DNA of 64,000 nt, taken from positions 1,240,001-1,304,000 of the forward strand of contig CAVOQE010000001.1 of the NCBI GenBank assembly GCA_963698275.1, written 5' to 3'. The notes under the pieces were generated by a model. It worked only from the letters and a program-made list of their open reading frames with translations. It had not been told where the DNA came from and searched no databases. This document shows positions 17,947 through 27,700 of the stretch, piece after piece (the first letter of the stretch is position 1; every line of letters starts with the position of its first letter). Position numbers and translations under genes: made by a program. This DNA is from Anderseniella sp963698275. GTDB taxonomy: Bacteria > Pseudomonadota > Alphaproteobacteria > Rhizobiales > Aestuariivirgaceae.

Positions 17947-18861
17947 TCAGACAGGTTGCCGGGCCTCATCAAGCAACCATTCATAAAACTGCCGTGCCTG
18001 GGGTGACAACTGCCCCTCCTTGGGCCTGAGCAGCCAAAAGCCCCGGTCTGACTGTTGCACGGCATCGATCGGGCGGACCAGATCTCCCTGTTCAATAAAA
18101 TCCTCCGCCAGCCGCCTGCCGCACAGGGCGATGCCCTCACCGCGCAACGCCGACTGGATCAGCACCATGTAATTGTCGAATGTGAAGCCCCGGCCGGACT
18201 GCTCGCCCTCGACGCCCAGAGATTCCAGGAAACTGTCCCATGTGACCCAGTTCCGGTCAAACTTGTTGAGATGTAGAAGCGAGTGCCGAAGCAGGTCTGC
18301 TTCCGAAGTGATCGGGCTTGATTTTTCCATGTAGCGGGGAGAACACACCGGCCAGATTTCGTTGTCGAACAGCCGGACCGCGTCTGCGGCGGGCCATTCT
18401 CCGGCACCATAGCGCACCGCGATATCAATGCCCTCGCTGGCCAGATCATAAACCGGGGATGACGCGACCAGGCGAATGTCGATTTCTGGATGTGAGGCGC
18501 GAAACTTTGCTATGCGCGCCATGAGCCAGTAGGACGCGAACGCAACCGATGTCGCAACTGTCAGTTCCCCGGGGCCAGGTTGGCGACGCAGGTCTGATGC
18601 TACATTGGCAATGTGCTCAAGCCCCATGCCCACTGCCCGGTGCAGGCGTTCGCCCTCGCGGGTGAGCGACAGGCCGCGCGATTGGCGCTGAAACACGGTA
18701 GTACCCAGAAAATCCTCCAGCAACTGGATCTGCCTGCTGACAGCAGACTGGGTAACGTCCAGTTCCTTGGCGGCACGGGTAAAGTTCATGTGCCGTCCGG
18801 CAGCCTCGAACACCACCAGTGCATTTGTCGGGGGCAGGTTTTTGCGAAGCGCGATAGCCAT
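17947..18861 (-). CDS. LysR family regulator, GcvA-like
   Basis: A 304-residue transcription factor. The N-terminal winged helix (about 9-66, ALVVFEAAGRHMNFTRAAKE then VTQSAVSRQIQLLED) is followed by a periplasmic-binding-like effector domain (about 95-295). The wording of the helix and of RLFDNEIWPVCSPRYM resembles the GcvA group, which covers many metabolic activators. Its target is probably a neighbour, most simply the alpha/beta hydrolase gene downstream on the same strand. No binding site could be assigned. Confidence 0.88.
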   Translation of the reverse strand: MAIALRKNLPPTNALVVFEAAGRHMNFTRAAKELDVTQSAVSRQIQLLEDFLGTTVFQRQSRGLSLTREGERLHRAVGMGLEHIANVASDLRRQPGPGELTVATSVAFASYWLMARIAKFRASHPEIDIRLVASSPVYDLASEGIDIAVRYGAGEWPAADAVRLFDNEIWPVCSPRYMEKSSPITSEADLLRHSLLHLNKFDRNWVTWDSFLESLGVEGEQSGRGFTFDNYMVLIQSALRGEGIALCGRRLAEDFIEQGDLVRPIDAVQQSDRGFWLLRPKEGQLSPQARQFYEWLLDEARQPV

Positions 18862-18957
18862 GAGAATTACTTATTGAAAGGGCTGTTTAAGGGCTGTTTT
18901 AAAGCAGGTTAACAGCACATGGCATGATCTGCAATCATGGTAGCCTGTCATGTCAGC

Positions 18958-21879
18958 CTATTCGGCTGCAGCCTGTTTTCCGCGTGACAGGACCGGCGCC
19001 AGATACTGGCCAGTATAAGACCGCTCGACGCCGGCGACGTCTTCCGGGGTGCCGGCAGCCACAATTTCACCGCCGCCATCGCCGCCTTCCGGGCCAAGGT
19101 CGATGATCCAGTCTGCGGTTTTGATCACTTCCAGATTGTGCTCGATGACGACAACGGTATTGCCGTGCTCGACCAGTTCATGCAGCACTTCCAGCAGCTT
19201 GGCGACATCGTGAAAATGCAAGCCGGTGGTCGGTTCGTCCAGCAGGTACAAGGTGCGTCCGGTTGCGCGTTTGGACAATTCCTTGGCGAGTTTGACCCGC
19301 TGGGCCTCACCGCCGGACAAGGTCGTGGCCTGCTGGCCTACCTTGATGTAGCCGAGCCCGACACGTTCCAGTGTCACCAGCTTGTCGCGTACGGCTGGAA
19401 CCGCGCGGAAGAAATCGGCGCCCTCGGCCACGGTCATATCCAGTATATCGGCGATGGATTTGTCCTTGAAGGTGATGTCCAGGGTCTCGCGGTTGTAGCG
19501 TTTGCCGTGGCAGGCGTCGCAGGTCACATAGACGTCGGGCAGGAAGTGCATTTCAATCTTGATGACACCATCACCCTGGCAGGTCTCGCAGCGGCCGCCT
19601 TTTACGTTGAACGAAAACCGGCCCGGTCCGTATCCGCGGGCCTTTGATTCCGGCAAGGCTGCAAACCATTCGCGGATGGGGGTGAATGCGCCGGTGTAGG
19701 TGGCCGGGTTGGAACGTGGCGTGCGGCCAATCGGCGACTGGTCGATGTCGATGATCTTGTCGAGCAGCTCCAGTCCTTCAATCTTGTCATGCTCCGCCGG
19801 TATCTGGCGGGCCTTCATCAGCTTGCGGGCCGCTGACTTGTAGACGGTATCAATCAGCAGTGTTGATTTACCGCCGCCTGACACGCCGGTAACACAGGTG
19901 AACAGACCCAATGGCAATTCGGTCGAGATATTCTTCAGATTGTTGGCGCGTGCCCCGGACACCTTGATCAGGCGCTTCTTGTTGAGCTTTCGGCGGGTCG
20001 CCGGTGTCGGCACCTGCATGATGCCGGTGAGGTACTTGCCGGTGAGCGATGCCGGATTGGCCATCACTTCCTCTGCACTGCCTTCGGCGACAATGGTGCC
20101 GCCATGAATGCCGGCGCCGGGCCCGATATCGACCACATAGTCAGCCGACCGGATGGCGTCTTCGTCATGCTCGACCACAATCACCGTATTGCCGATGTCA
20201 CGCAAATGCACCAGTGTCTCCAGCAGGCGGGCATTGTCGCGCTGGTGCAGGCCGATGGACGGTTCATCAAGCACATACAGAACGCCGGTCAGACCTGAGC
20301 CGATTTGTGATGCAAGACGTATACGCTGGCTTTCACCGCCTGACAGAGTGCCGGATTTGCGCGACAAGGTGAGATAATCCAGGCCGACATCGACGAGGAA
20401 TTTCAGCCGCTCGCGGATCTCCTTGAGGATACGGGCGGCGATTTCAAGTTCCTTCGGTGTCAGCTTGCCGGACAGTTCGTTGAACCAGTCATTGGCCGCA
20501 CGGATCGACATCAATGATACTTGAGCCACGTGCAGTCCGTTGATGCGCACGGCAAGGGCCTGCGGTTTCAACCGGTAGCCCTCACAGGCCTGGCACGGAT
20601 AATCCGACTGGAACTGTGCCAGTTCCTCGCGCACCCAGCTTGAATCGGTCTCGCGCCAGCGCCGCTCGATATTGCCGATGACCCCTTCAAACGGCTTCTT
20701 CGTCTTGTAGGAACGCAGCCCGTCATCATAAACGAAGGTGATTTCCTGCTCACCGGTGCCGAACAGCACGGCATCCTTGATGTCGTCGTCCAGCTCTTCC
20801 CAGGGCGTCGACATGGATGCCTTGTAGTGCTTGCACAAGGCCTGCAGGGTCTGGGTGTAGTATGGTGAGGTTGCACCGGTTTTGGCCCAAGGCACGATGC
20901 AGCCCTGGCGCATGGACAGGGTCTTGTCCGGCACGACCAGATCAGCTTCAAAGCGCAGTTCGGTGCCAAGTCCGTCGCACTTGGGACAGGCGCCGAACGG
21001 GTTGTTGAAGGAAAACAGCCGGGGTTCCACTTCATCAATGGTGAAACCGGATACCGGGCAGGCAAATTTTTCCGAAAACGTGACGCGCTCATGGGTGTCA
21101 TTGAGCGACTTGTTGGCACTCTTGGCGGAGGTTTCCGCATCGGGCAGGGGCTTGTCGGCAAATTCCACGACCGCCAGCCCGTCGGTCAGTTTCAGGGCTG
21201 TTTCGAAACTGTCTGCCAGCCGCGTTGCGATGTCATCGCGCACCACGAGCCGGTCCACGACCACGTCAATGTCGTGCTTGTATTTCTTGTCCAGGGCAGG
21301 GACGTCCGCGATTTCATGGAACTGACCGTCCACCTTGACGCGCTGGAAACCCTTTTTCATCAGCTCGGCGAATTCCTTGCGGTATTCGCCCTTGCGGCCG
21401 CGAATGATCGGGGCAAGCAGGTAAAGCCGGGCACCGTCTTCAATCTCCATCACCCGGTCGACCATCTGGGTCACCGTCTGGCTCTGGATCGGCAGACCGG
21501 TGGCGGGCGAATAGGCAATGCCGACGCGGGCAAAAAGCAGCCGCATATAGTCGTAAATTTCCGTAACGGTGCCGACAGTGGAGCGCGGATTGCGGCTGGT
21601 GGTCTTTTGCTCGATGGAAATAGCCGGTGACAGGCCGTCGATCTGATCAACGTCGGGCTTCTGCATCATTTCCAGAAACTGCCTTGCATAGGCTGACAGG
21701 CTTTCCACATAGCGGCGCTGGCCCTCGGCATAGATGGTGTCAAATGCCAGGGATGACTTGCCGGAGCCGGACAGGCCGGTAAACACGATCAGCTTGTCGC
21801 GCGGCAGTTCAATGGAAACGTTCTTGAGGTTGTGCTCGCGCGCGCCCTGAACAGATATGATGCGTTTGGTTTCGGCCAT
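18958..21879 (-). CDS. uvrA: Excinuclease ABC subunit A
   Basis: A 973-residue UvrA of normal size with two ABC ATPase units. The first Walker A is FTGLSGSGKSSLAFD and the second VTGVSGGGKSTLLID; both signature motifs LSGGE are present (SGTLSGGESQRIR and ATTLSGGEAQRVK). Zinc-binding Cys pairs are seen in CPKCDGLG, CQACEGYR, CETCQGDG and CDACHGKRYN. It recognises DNA damage and loads UvrB in nucleotide excision repair. I looked for the alphaproteobacterial LexA box (GTTC-N7-GTTC) upstream and found only GTTC repeats with 13-base spacing, so SOS control is not shown. Confidence 0.98.
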   Translation of the reverse strand: MAETKRIISVQGAREHNLKNVSIELPRDKLIVFTGLSGSGKSSLAFDTIYAEGQRRYVESLSAYARQFLEMMQKPDVDQIDGLSPAISIEQKTTSRNPRSTVGTVTEIYDYMRLLFARVGIAYSPATGLPIQSQTVTQMVDRVMEIEDGARLYLLAPIIRGRKGEYRKEFAELMKKGFQRVKVDGQFHEIADVPALDKKYKHDIDVVVDRLVVRDDIATRLADSFETALKLTDGLAVVEFADKPLPDAETSAKSANKSLNDTHERVTFSEKFACPVSGFTIDEVEPRLFSFNNPFGACPKCDGLGTELRFEADLVVPDKTLSMRQGCIVPWAKTGATSPYYTQTLQALCKHYKASMSTPWEELDDDIKDAVLFGTGEQEITFVYDDGLRSYKTKKPFEGVIGNIERRWRETDSSWVREELAQFQSDYPCQACEGYRLKPQALAVRINGLHVAQVSLMSIRAANDWFNELSGKLTPKELEIAARILKEIRERLKFLVDVGLDYLTLSRKSGTLSGGESQRIRLASQIGSGLTGVLYVLDEPSIGLHQRDNARLLETLVHLRDIGNTVIVVEHDEDAIRSADYVVDIGPGAGIHGGTIVAEGSAEEVMANPASLTGKYLTGIMQVPTPATRRKLNKKRLIKVSGARANNLKNISTELPLGLFTCVTGVSGGGKSTLLIDTVYKSAARKLMKARQIPAEHDKIEGLELLDKIIDIDQSPIGRTPRSNPATYTGAFTPIREWFAALPESKARGYGPGRFSFNVKGGRCETCQGDGVIKIEMHFLPDVYVTCDACHGKRYNRETLDITFKDKSIADILDMTVAEGADFFRAVPAVRDKLVTLERVGLGYIKVGQQATTLSGGEAQRVKLAKELSKRATGRTLYLLDEPTTGLHFHDVAKLLEVLHELVEHGNTVVVIEHNLEVIKTADWIIDLGPEGGDGGGEIVAAGTPEDVAGVERSYTGQYLAPVLSRGKQAAAE

Positions 21880-22007
21880 GGTGGAGAACTAGATCAAAAA
21901 GAGAACACGCGCAACGGTGCGCAACAAAATCTACTGACAGTTTACGACAGTTTGACCGTATCAGATGGATTTATCCACGGTTAAACTTTCGGACGCAGCC
22001 TGCATTT

Positions 22008-22769
22008 TCAGCGCAATGTCTCGATCCAGCGCATCAATGCCAGATGAGGAGGCAGCGAGTTCAATCTGCACTGCTCAATCAACCAATCCGGGTGTGAGCC
22101 CAATATACTGACCGGTACCCGTTCAATCTGGTGTAAGTCCGCAATTGCAAGTCGGTGATTGGCCCAGCCGCCATAGGCCAGTTGTCCGTCGCGGGTGATC
22201 CAGACACTGATCTCGTCGCGCACCATGCCACCGAGTTCTCGGGACGTTTTGTAGCCTTCTGTTGCAATTGAGTGATTTGTTTTTTCCAGGGCGGTGAAGT
22301 AATCATCGACTTCTGCCTGGCTTTTGCAACCACGCGGATTTCCCCCTGCTTCAAGAGCAGCCATTACCACGTGATATTCTTCGATCTGGTCAAGCGGAAG
22401 GTTATCACGGCACAGATTCCGGATGGTTTCGAAATCCTGTCTGAACGGGCTTTCTTCATGACAAGGGCCCGCTATCGTACAACGTTTGCGGGTCTGTTCG
22501 ACGTCCCAATTGCCTCGCCACACAAATGAGAATCGGGGAAACCGCTTCTTTGTTTTGGTTTCCAGCGTGATCGACGACAGTTTAACAAAAGCGATCAGCG
22601 GCGTGGGGGAGGGAGGCGAAAGGTGTGCCTGGGCGTGCCAGGACGCGCCTGCAAGTCGGGCAATCGAATATGGCAGTGCTAGTGGCAGCCAACCGGCAAA
22701 CACTGACAGCCTGTTCAATTGTTTTTTCAGTTCCTGCGGCATTCGGGTGTCCTGGGTGAAATTGAACAA
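22008..22769 (-). CDS. ParB-like-domain hypothetical protein
   Basis: A 253-residue protein of unknown role. The C-terminal part contains YGGWANHRLAIADLHQIERV followed by PVSILGSHPDW, which looks like the ParB/sulfiredoxin-like core (G-x-HR-x-A-x-A) of a poorly studied family often found in surface-polysaccharide loci. A preceding segment FVWRGNWDVE matches the GNWD element of such proteins. No HTH domain typical of partition ParB follows, and there is no parA or glycan gene nearby. It is 12 bases downstream of the MBL hydrolase gene on the same strand. Function is not assigned. Confidence 0.55.
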   Translation of the reverse strand: MFNFTQDTRMPQELKKQLNRLSVFAGWLPLALPYSIARLAGASWHAQAHLSPPSPTPLIAFVKLSSITLETKTKKRFPRFSFVWRGNWDVEQTRKRCTIAGPCHEESPFRQDFETIRNLCRDNLPLDQIEEYHVVMAALEAGGNPRGCKSQAEVDDYFTALEKTNHSIATEGYKTSRELGGMVRDEISVWITRDGQLAYGGWANHRLAIADLHQIERVPVSILGSHPDWLIEQCRLNSLPPHLALMRWIETLR

Positions 22770-22781
22770 TCCTGTTATAGG

Positions 22782-23678
22782 TTAGATCGAAAAATGTACC
22801 TGTTGCTGGTTGAACTGACCGGTCAGCAGATTAAATGACATCAGGTCTTCGCCGACAACTACCGGTCCGGAATAATGACGTCGCACAGCTGCAATCAGCT
22901 GTTTTTCATCGGCATCGGGAGGTACGATATGGTTGAGTATCAGGCACTTGACGCTTGCATCGCGGGCGACGCGGCCCACTTCATCTGCCGTGGTGTGATA
23001 ACTCGCCACCGCCGCCATTGTTTCGGCAGTTCGGGTTCCTCGCGTCAGTGAACCATCATTGTGCGAGTGGGCGAATACTTCGTGGACCAGCACATCGGCG
23101 TTTTTGGCTGCTTCGACGAGAGAATTACAGGGCCTGGTATCGCCGGACAGAACCAGTTTCCTGCCTGGCGCCTCAAAAACGTAACCGAATGCCGGTTCGA
23201 CAGGCGGGTGCTCAACACGCACCGCCGATATTGTTACGTTGTTGACCGAGATGATTTCGCGACTATCGTCAACTTCCGTGACTTCGATCTCGAAGGCAGC
23301 AATTGAACTGCGTTTTTCGAATTCAATGCGCAAGTTTCGTTCGGACTGCCAGGCTTGCATTTGTGCATCGACAAATGTCTGGGTGCCCGGCGGTCCAATA
23401 ATCGTCTGTGGCCTGTCCCGGTTCTGGTGCCAGGATGAAATGATGAACTGGTAGAGATCAACGAGGTGGTCGGAATGCAGGTGTGTCAGCAGCAGCGCGT
23501 CAATCTGGGCACCATTATGGCCTGCCTGTACGAGCCGCTGGGTGACCCCGGATCCGACATCTATCAGGAATTGCTTGCCGCCGCACTCAACCAGTGTACC
23601 CGCACCATAGCGCCTGGGGCTGACGACCGGACAACCGGTGCCCAGCAGGGTGGCTTTGAATGGATAATTGCCGGTCAT
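22782..23678 (-). CDS. MBL-fold metallo-hydrolase, RNase Z-like group
   Basis: A 298-residue metallo-beta-lactamase fold protein. The di-zinc motif LLTHLHSDHLVDLY (HxHxDH), the later LSGDTRPC Asp, and the distal ILNHIVPP His are all present. The opening ATLLGTGCPVVSPRRYG is typical of the RNase Z/arylsulfatase-like branch. It lacks a clear exosite arm, so tRNA 3'-end processing is uncertain; hydrolysis of a phosphodiester or thioester is equally possible. It shares strand and close spacing with the ParB-like gene and is divergent from gatB. Confidence 0.8.
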   Translation of the reverse strand: MTGNYPFKATLLGTGCPVVSPRRYGAGTLVECGGKQFLIDVGSGVTQRLVQAGHNGAQIDALLLTHLHSDHLVDLYQFIISSWHQNRDRPQTIIGPPGTQTFVDAQMQAWQSERNLRIEFEKRSSIAAFEIEVTEVDDSREIISVNNVTISAVRVEHPPVEPAFGYVFEAPGRKLVLSGDTRPCNSLVEAAKNADVLVHEVFAHSHNDGSLTRGTRTAETMAAVASYHTTADEVGRVARDASVKCLILNHIVPPDADEKQLIAAVRRHYSGPVVVGEDLMSFNLLTGQFNQQQVHFSI

Positions 23679-23804
23679 GGCGGTGAACCTGCGTGGTTTG
23701 CATGCGTGCGGCGTTTGTAAGCAGGTTTGGGCCTTGCTGCAACGCGTGCTGGGCGTTACGAAGTCACATCAGTATTCATATCGCTTCCACAAGGCTTTTG
23801 ATCG

Positions 23805-25289
23805 ATGACTTTATTTGCGCGTGTCGCTGACAAATCGGACTGGATTGAAGGGGGCACAGGCCCCTGGGAAATCATTATCGGGCTGGAAGTTCATGCCCAG
23901 GTGAGTTCCAAGTCAAAGCTGTTTTCCGGTGCCTCTGCCGAGTATGGCGGGGAACCCAACGACCACGTATCGCTGGTGGATGCTGCCATGCCGGGCATGT
24001 TGCCGGTCATTAACAAGTACTGCGTCGAGCAGGCGGTGCGCACCGGACTTGGCCTGAAGGCTGAAATCAATGAGTATTCGGTGTTTGACCGCAAGAACTA
24101 TTTCTACCCTGACCTGCCGCAGGGTTATCAGATTTCCCAGTTCAAGCAGCCGATTGTCGGTGAAGGCCGGGTGGTGCTCGACATGGACGAGAACACCCAG
24201 GTTGAAGTCGGGATCGAACGCCTGCATCTGGAGCAGGACGCGGGCAAATCCATCCATGATCAGCATCCGACCATGTCTATGGTGGACCTGAACCGGTCCG
24301 GCGTCGCACTCATGGAAATCGTTTCAAAGCCTGACATGCGCTCTGCCGACGAAGCCAAGGCCTATGTGTCCAAGGTGCGCACCATCATGCGTTATCTGGG
24401 TACCTGCGACGGCAATATGGAAGAAGGTTCGCTGCGCGCCGATGTGAATGTGTCGGTACGCAAACCGGGTGGCGAAGCCGGTACGCGCTGCGAAATCAAG
24501 AATGTCAATTCGCTGCGCTTCATGGGCCAGGCGATCGAATATGAAGCACGCCGCCAGATAGACATTCTCGAGGATGGCGGCAGTATCGATCAGCAGACCC
24601 GGCTGTTTGATCCACGCAAGGGTGAGACCCGCTCCATGCGGTCCAAGGAAGAAGCCCATGACTACCGGTATTTCCCCGACCCGGATCTGCTGCCGCTTGA
24701 AGTGGATCCGAACTGGATTGCAGACATCAAGGCATCTCTGCCGGAACTGCCGGATGAGAAAAAAGCCCGGCTGGTCAACGACTTCGGCCTGACGGCTTAT
24801 GATGCAGAAGTGCTGATCATGGAACCGGCATCGGCCAGTTATTTTGAACAGGTTGCCGGCGGCAGGGACGGCAAGCTTGCCGCCAACTGGGTGATCAACG
24901 AACTGTTCGGACGCCTGAACAAGGAAGGCAAGGATATCGAGGACAGCCCGATTTCCGCCGGCCAACTCGGTGCCATTGTGGACATGATCAGCGACAAGAC
25001 CATCTCCGGCAAGATCGCCAAGGACGTGTTCGAGATCGCCTGGACTGAAACCGGTATTGATCCGAAGCAGGTGGTGGAAGAACGTGGACTGAAGCAGGTA
25101 ACCGACACCGGCGCTATCGAGGCAGCCGTGGATGAAGTGATCGCTGCCAATCCGGACAAGGTGGCGGCTGTTGTCGAAAAACCTGCCATGGTCGGCTGGT
25201 TTGTCGGGCAGGTCATGAAGGCCACCGGTGGCAAGGCCAATCCGCAGGCGGTTAACGACTTGCTCAAGTCGAAGCTGGGCGTGGAGTAG
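23805..25289 (+). CDS. gatB: Asp-tRNA(Asn)/Glu-tRNA(Gln) amidotransferase subunit B
   Basis: A 494-residue GatB. The opening IIGLEVHAQVSSKSKLFS, the middle SLRADVNVSVRKPG and the C-terminal YqeY-like tail domain (about 345-490) are all standard. With GatA and GatC it converts misacylated Glu-tRNA(Gln) or Asp-tRNA(Asn) into the correct amide. gatA and gatC are not adjacent here, which is common in alphaproteobacteria. It starts about 126 bases from the divergent MBL gene. The stop is three bases before a GNAT gene that begins with TTG, so the two may be coupled. Confidence 0.97.
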   Translation: MTLFARVADKSDWIEGGTGPWEIIIGLEVHAQVSSKSKLFSGASAEYGGEPNDHVSLVDAAMPGMLPVINKYCVEQAVRTGLGLKAEINEYSVFDRKNYFYPDLPQGYQISQFKQPIVGEGRVVLDMDENTQVEVGIERLHLEQDAGKSIHDQHPTMSMVDLNRSGVALMEIVSKPDMRSADEAKAYVSKVRTIMRYLGTCDGNMEEGSLRADVNVSVRKPGGEAGTRCEIKNVNSLRFMGQAIEYEARRQIDILEDGGSIDQQTRLFDPRKGETRSMRSKEEAHDYRYFPDPDLLPLEVDPNWIADIKASLPELPDEKKARLVNDFGLTAYDAEVLIMEPASASYFEQVAGGRDGKLAANWVINELFGRLNKEGKDIEDSPISAGQLGAIVDMISDKTISGKIAKDVFEIAWTETGIDPKQVVEERGLKQVTDTGAIEAAVDEVIAANPDKVAAVVEKPAMVGWFVGQVMKATGGKANPQAVNDLLKSKLGVE

Positions 25290-25292
25290 ATC

Positions 25293-25787
25293 TTGTTGGC
25301 GGTTCGGCGGGCATCGGCAGACGATCTGGATGCGGTCAGGCAATTGCTGCATGACACATGGCATGCCACCTATGATGCGACCATGGGGGTCGAGGTTGTG
25401 AACGATGTTACGTCACGCTGGCATTCTGTGGAAAACCTGAGCCGGCAACTGGCCGATCCTGATGGATGTTTTCTGGTTGCTGAAAACTCAAGCGGAACCA
25501 TTGTCGGCCACGCTGATGCCGGACGCAAAACTGCGGAAGTGGTGAGTCTCGCCAGACTGTATGTGTTGCCGGGATGGCAGGGTGGTGGTGTTGGTACGGC
25601 GCTTCTGGCGTCTGTAGTCAACTGGGCCGGGCAAGGCACCACAATCGAACTGGAAGTTGAAACCGCCAATACGCCGGCTATCGGGTTTTATCAGAAGCAT
25701 GGTTTCGCCGGCGACGGTCAGCAGGTTCAGTGTGGTGGTGATCCGGCCGCCGGTCAGGCCATTGTGATGAGGCGGCGCGTTTCATGA
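25293..25787 (+). CDS. GNAT family N-acetyltransferase
   Basis: A 164-residue GNAT. The acetyl-CoA-binding motif A is seen at RLYVLPGWQGGGVGTALLAS, and the late NTPAIGFYQKHGFAGDG is the usual motif B. It acetylates an amine of unknown identity. The start is TTG at 25293 or 25296, because no ATG or GTG lies close to the start of the domain. It overlaps the next gene by four bases (ATGA). Translational coupling to gatB upstream is likely. Confidence 0.85.
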   Translation: MLAVRRASADDLDAVRQLLHDTWHATYDATMGVEVVNDVTSRWHSVENLSRQLADPDGCFLVAENSSGTIVGHADAGRKTAEVVSLARLYVLPGWQGGGVGTALLASVVNWAGQGTTIELEVETANTPAIGFYQKHGFAGDGQQVQCGGDPAAGQAIVMRRRVS

Positions 25788-26725
25788 ACAAGGGTAACTT
25801 TGGCAAAGCTGTTTGTCTGGGCGGCATCGCAGTGGCTGGCGCCGGCCTCGCGGCAGGTTTCCTGAGCCAGGTCTGGATTGAACTTGATGTCCTCAATCAT
25901 TTCACACTGCATTTCAGCCTCGCCATAATGGCGTTGGCCATCGCTTACTTCGCCGCTATCCCGTTGCGGGTGCCTGTGGCTCTGGTGCTGATGGCAGCAG
26001 GCATGATTGCGATAGGCAGCTGGAGCAAGCTGAGCGCGGATCAGTTGCAGGCTGATGTGAGTGCTCCGGCCGGCACGCGCGCCCTCAACATCATGCACTT
26101 CAACATCTGGGGCAAGAACCAGCAATTTGATGATGTTGCTGCGGAAATCGGGCGACTGGACCCGGACATTCTGTTTTTGACTGAAGTGCGCAAGCGCGGG
26201 CAGGGCCTGACGGACATGCTTGACAAGCGGTTTCCGTACCGGTTGCCGAAAAAGGGTCAAACTGCAACCAGCCTGATGATGTACTCGAAGTATCCGTTTG
26301 CCGCATCACAAAGACAACGCCGCGGCGATGACTTGAGTTTCATTCACGCCACCCTGGGGGCTGAATGGCATCATCTCAACATTGTGGGAACCCATCTGAG
26401 CCGTCCACCTGACACCAAAAGTCAGGACCAGGAAATACGCGCTATTGCCAAACTGGTCAAAGGTCTGAAGGGTGCCAGCGTTGTGGTTGGCGACTTTAAT
26501 GCCACACCCCATTCAACCATTCTTGATCTGTTTCAGTCACGCACCGGTTTGAGGCGGGTGACGATGCTGCCGACATGGCCGGCCATCGGGCCCAATCTGC
26601 CGCAATTTGCCATTGATCACATATTCATAAGTGACGAACTGTCGCTTGCGGTTCCCGCCATAGTGGGCCGGTTTGCAGGCTCTGACCATCTGCCTGTCGC
26701 GGCCAGTATTGTGGTGCCGCAGTAA
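25784..26725 (+). CDS. Endonuclease/exonuclease/phosphatase family membrane protein
   Basis: A 313-residue protein with three predicted membrane segments in the first 80 residues (around AVCLGGIAVAGAGLAAGFL, LAIMALAIAYFAAIPL and ALVLMAAGMIAIG). A C-terminal EEP domain follows: the motifs MHFNIWG, DILFLTEV, VGTHLSRP, VVVGDFNATPHS and FAIDHIFIS give the catalytic Asn, Glu, Asp and His. These domains hydrolyse phosphodiester or phosphate bonds in nucleic acids, lipids or sugars; the catalytic part is probably on the outer face of the inner membrane. It overlaps the GNAT gene by four bases. Confidence 0.85.
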   Translation: MNKGNFGKAVCLGGIAVAGAGLAAGFLSQVWIELDVLNHFTLHFSLAIMALAIAYFAAIPLRVPVALVLMAAGMIAIGSWSKLSADQLQADVSAPAGTRALNIMHFNIWGKNQQFDDVAAEIGRLDPDILFLTEVRKRGQGLTDMLDKRFPYRLPKKGQTATSLMMYSKYPFAASQRQRRGDDLSFIHATLGAEWHHLNIVGTHLSRPPDTKSQDQEIRAIAKLVKGLKGASVVVGDFNATPHSTILDLFQSRTGLRRVTMLPTWPAIGPNLPQFAIDHIFISDELSLAVPAIVGRFAGSDHLPVAASIVVPQ

Positions 26726-26753
26726 AACGGAGCGCCCGTGCACAGGAGGTGAA

Positions 26754-27461
26754 GTGACAAAACCGACAATCGAGCTTTATTACTGGCCGACGCCTAACGG
26801 CTGGAAAATCTCCATCATGCTGGAAGAATGCCGGCTGCCTTACCAGGTGCGGTATGTTGACATTCTAAAGGGTGATCAGTTCAAGGCGGACTTTCTGCAG
26901 ATTGCACCCAATAACCGCATGCCGGCGATCGTGGATTCCGACGGGCCGGGTGGTGAACCGATTTCGATATTCGAGTCCGGTGCCATATTGCAGTATCTCG
27001 GCAACAAGACCGGGCAATTCTATCCTGCCGACCCCCGTCAACGAACTGCGGTTGAACAATGGCTGTACTGGCAAATGGGCGGTCTGGGTCCCATGTGCGG
27101 GCAGGCGCATCATTTTCGGTTTTATGCACGCAACGACATATCCTATGCCATTGAGCGTTATACCAATGAAGTCGCCAGGCTTTACGGCGTCATGAATACG
27201 CAACTGGCCAGGACAGAGTATCTGGCGGGTGATTATTCCATTGCCGACATGGCCTGCATTGGCTGGATCAAGCCACACAAACGCCAGGGACAGAACCTCG
27301 ACGATTTCCCCAATCTGAAGCGATGGTTCGAAACCCTTATGGCGCGGCCGGGCGTTGTCGCCGGAATGGCTTTGGGCGCGGCGTTTCGCGGCAGGCCTGA
27401 AGACCTCAAAACCAATGATGCAGCCCATTCGATCCTGTTTGGTGACTCCAAACAGGGCTAA
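26754..27461 (+). CDS. Glutathione S-transferase, YfcG/Ure2p-like
   Basis: About 235 residues from GTG at 26754, chosen because a perfect AGGAGG (26744-26749) precedes it and the protein begins TKPTIELYYWPTPNGWK, the normal N-terminus. The frame is open further upstream (ATG at 26673), but that would overlap the EEP gene. The segment YWPTPNGWKISIMLEE with Thr/Asn, the cis-Pro loop NNRMPAIVD and ESGAILQYL are glutathione-site elements; PMCGQAHHFRFYA and IADMACIGW occur in the helical domain, as in the YfcG/Ure2p-like group with disulfide reductase activity. It probably handles thiol redox or detoxification. Confidence 0.9.
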   Translation: MTKPTIELYYWPTPNGWKISIMLEECRLPYQVRYVDILKGDQFKADFLQIAPNNRMPAIVDSDGPGGEPISIFESGAILQYLGNKTGQFYPADPRQRTAVEQWLYWQMGGLGPMCGQAHHFRFYARNDISYAIERYTNEVARLYGVMNTQLARTEYLAGDYSIADMACIGWIKPHKRQGQNLDDFPNLKRWFETLMARPGVVAGMALGAAFRGRPEDLKTNDAAHSILFGDSKQG

Positions 27462-27700
27462 CGGCAATTTACCTAAAACCGCAACATGGTTGACAAAGGG
27501 TTAACCGTGCGCGAGCAACCGGACAGGCAAAAACGACGGTTTTCTGGCGTTTACATGATCAGGTCTACCCTGGCGGGTGTTCAACAGTGTTAGATTGTGG
27601 CGAGGGTTTCATGTTCTGATAACCATGCCTTTTAACGCTGTCTGGCGTTGCCGGGTGGCATGGTGATGGTCAGTAAAGCGTAACTGGAGAGCTCTCAATC

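Noticed and set aside
21880..22007. LexA box upstream of uvrA
   Set aside because: Only GTTC motifs spaced 13 bases apart are present, not the GTTC-N7-GTTC arrangement.
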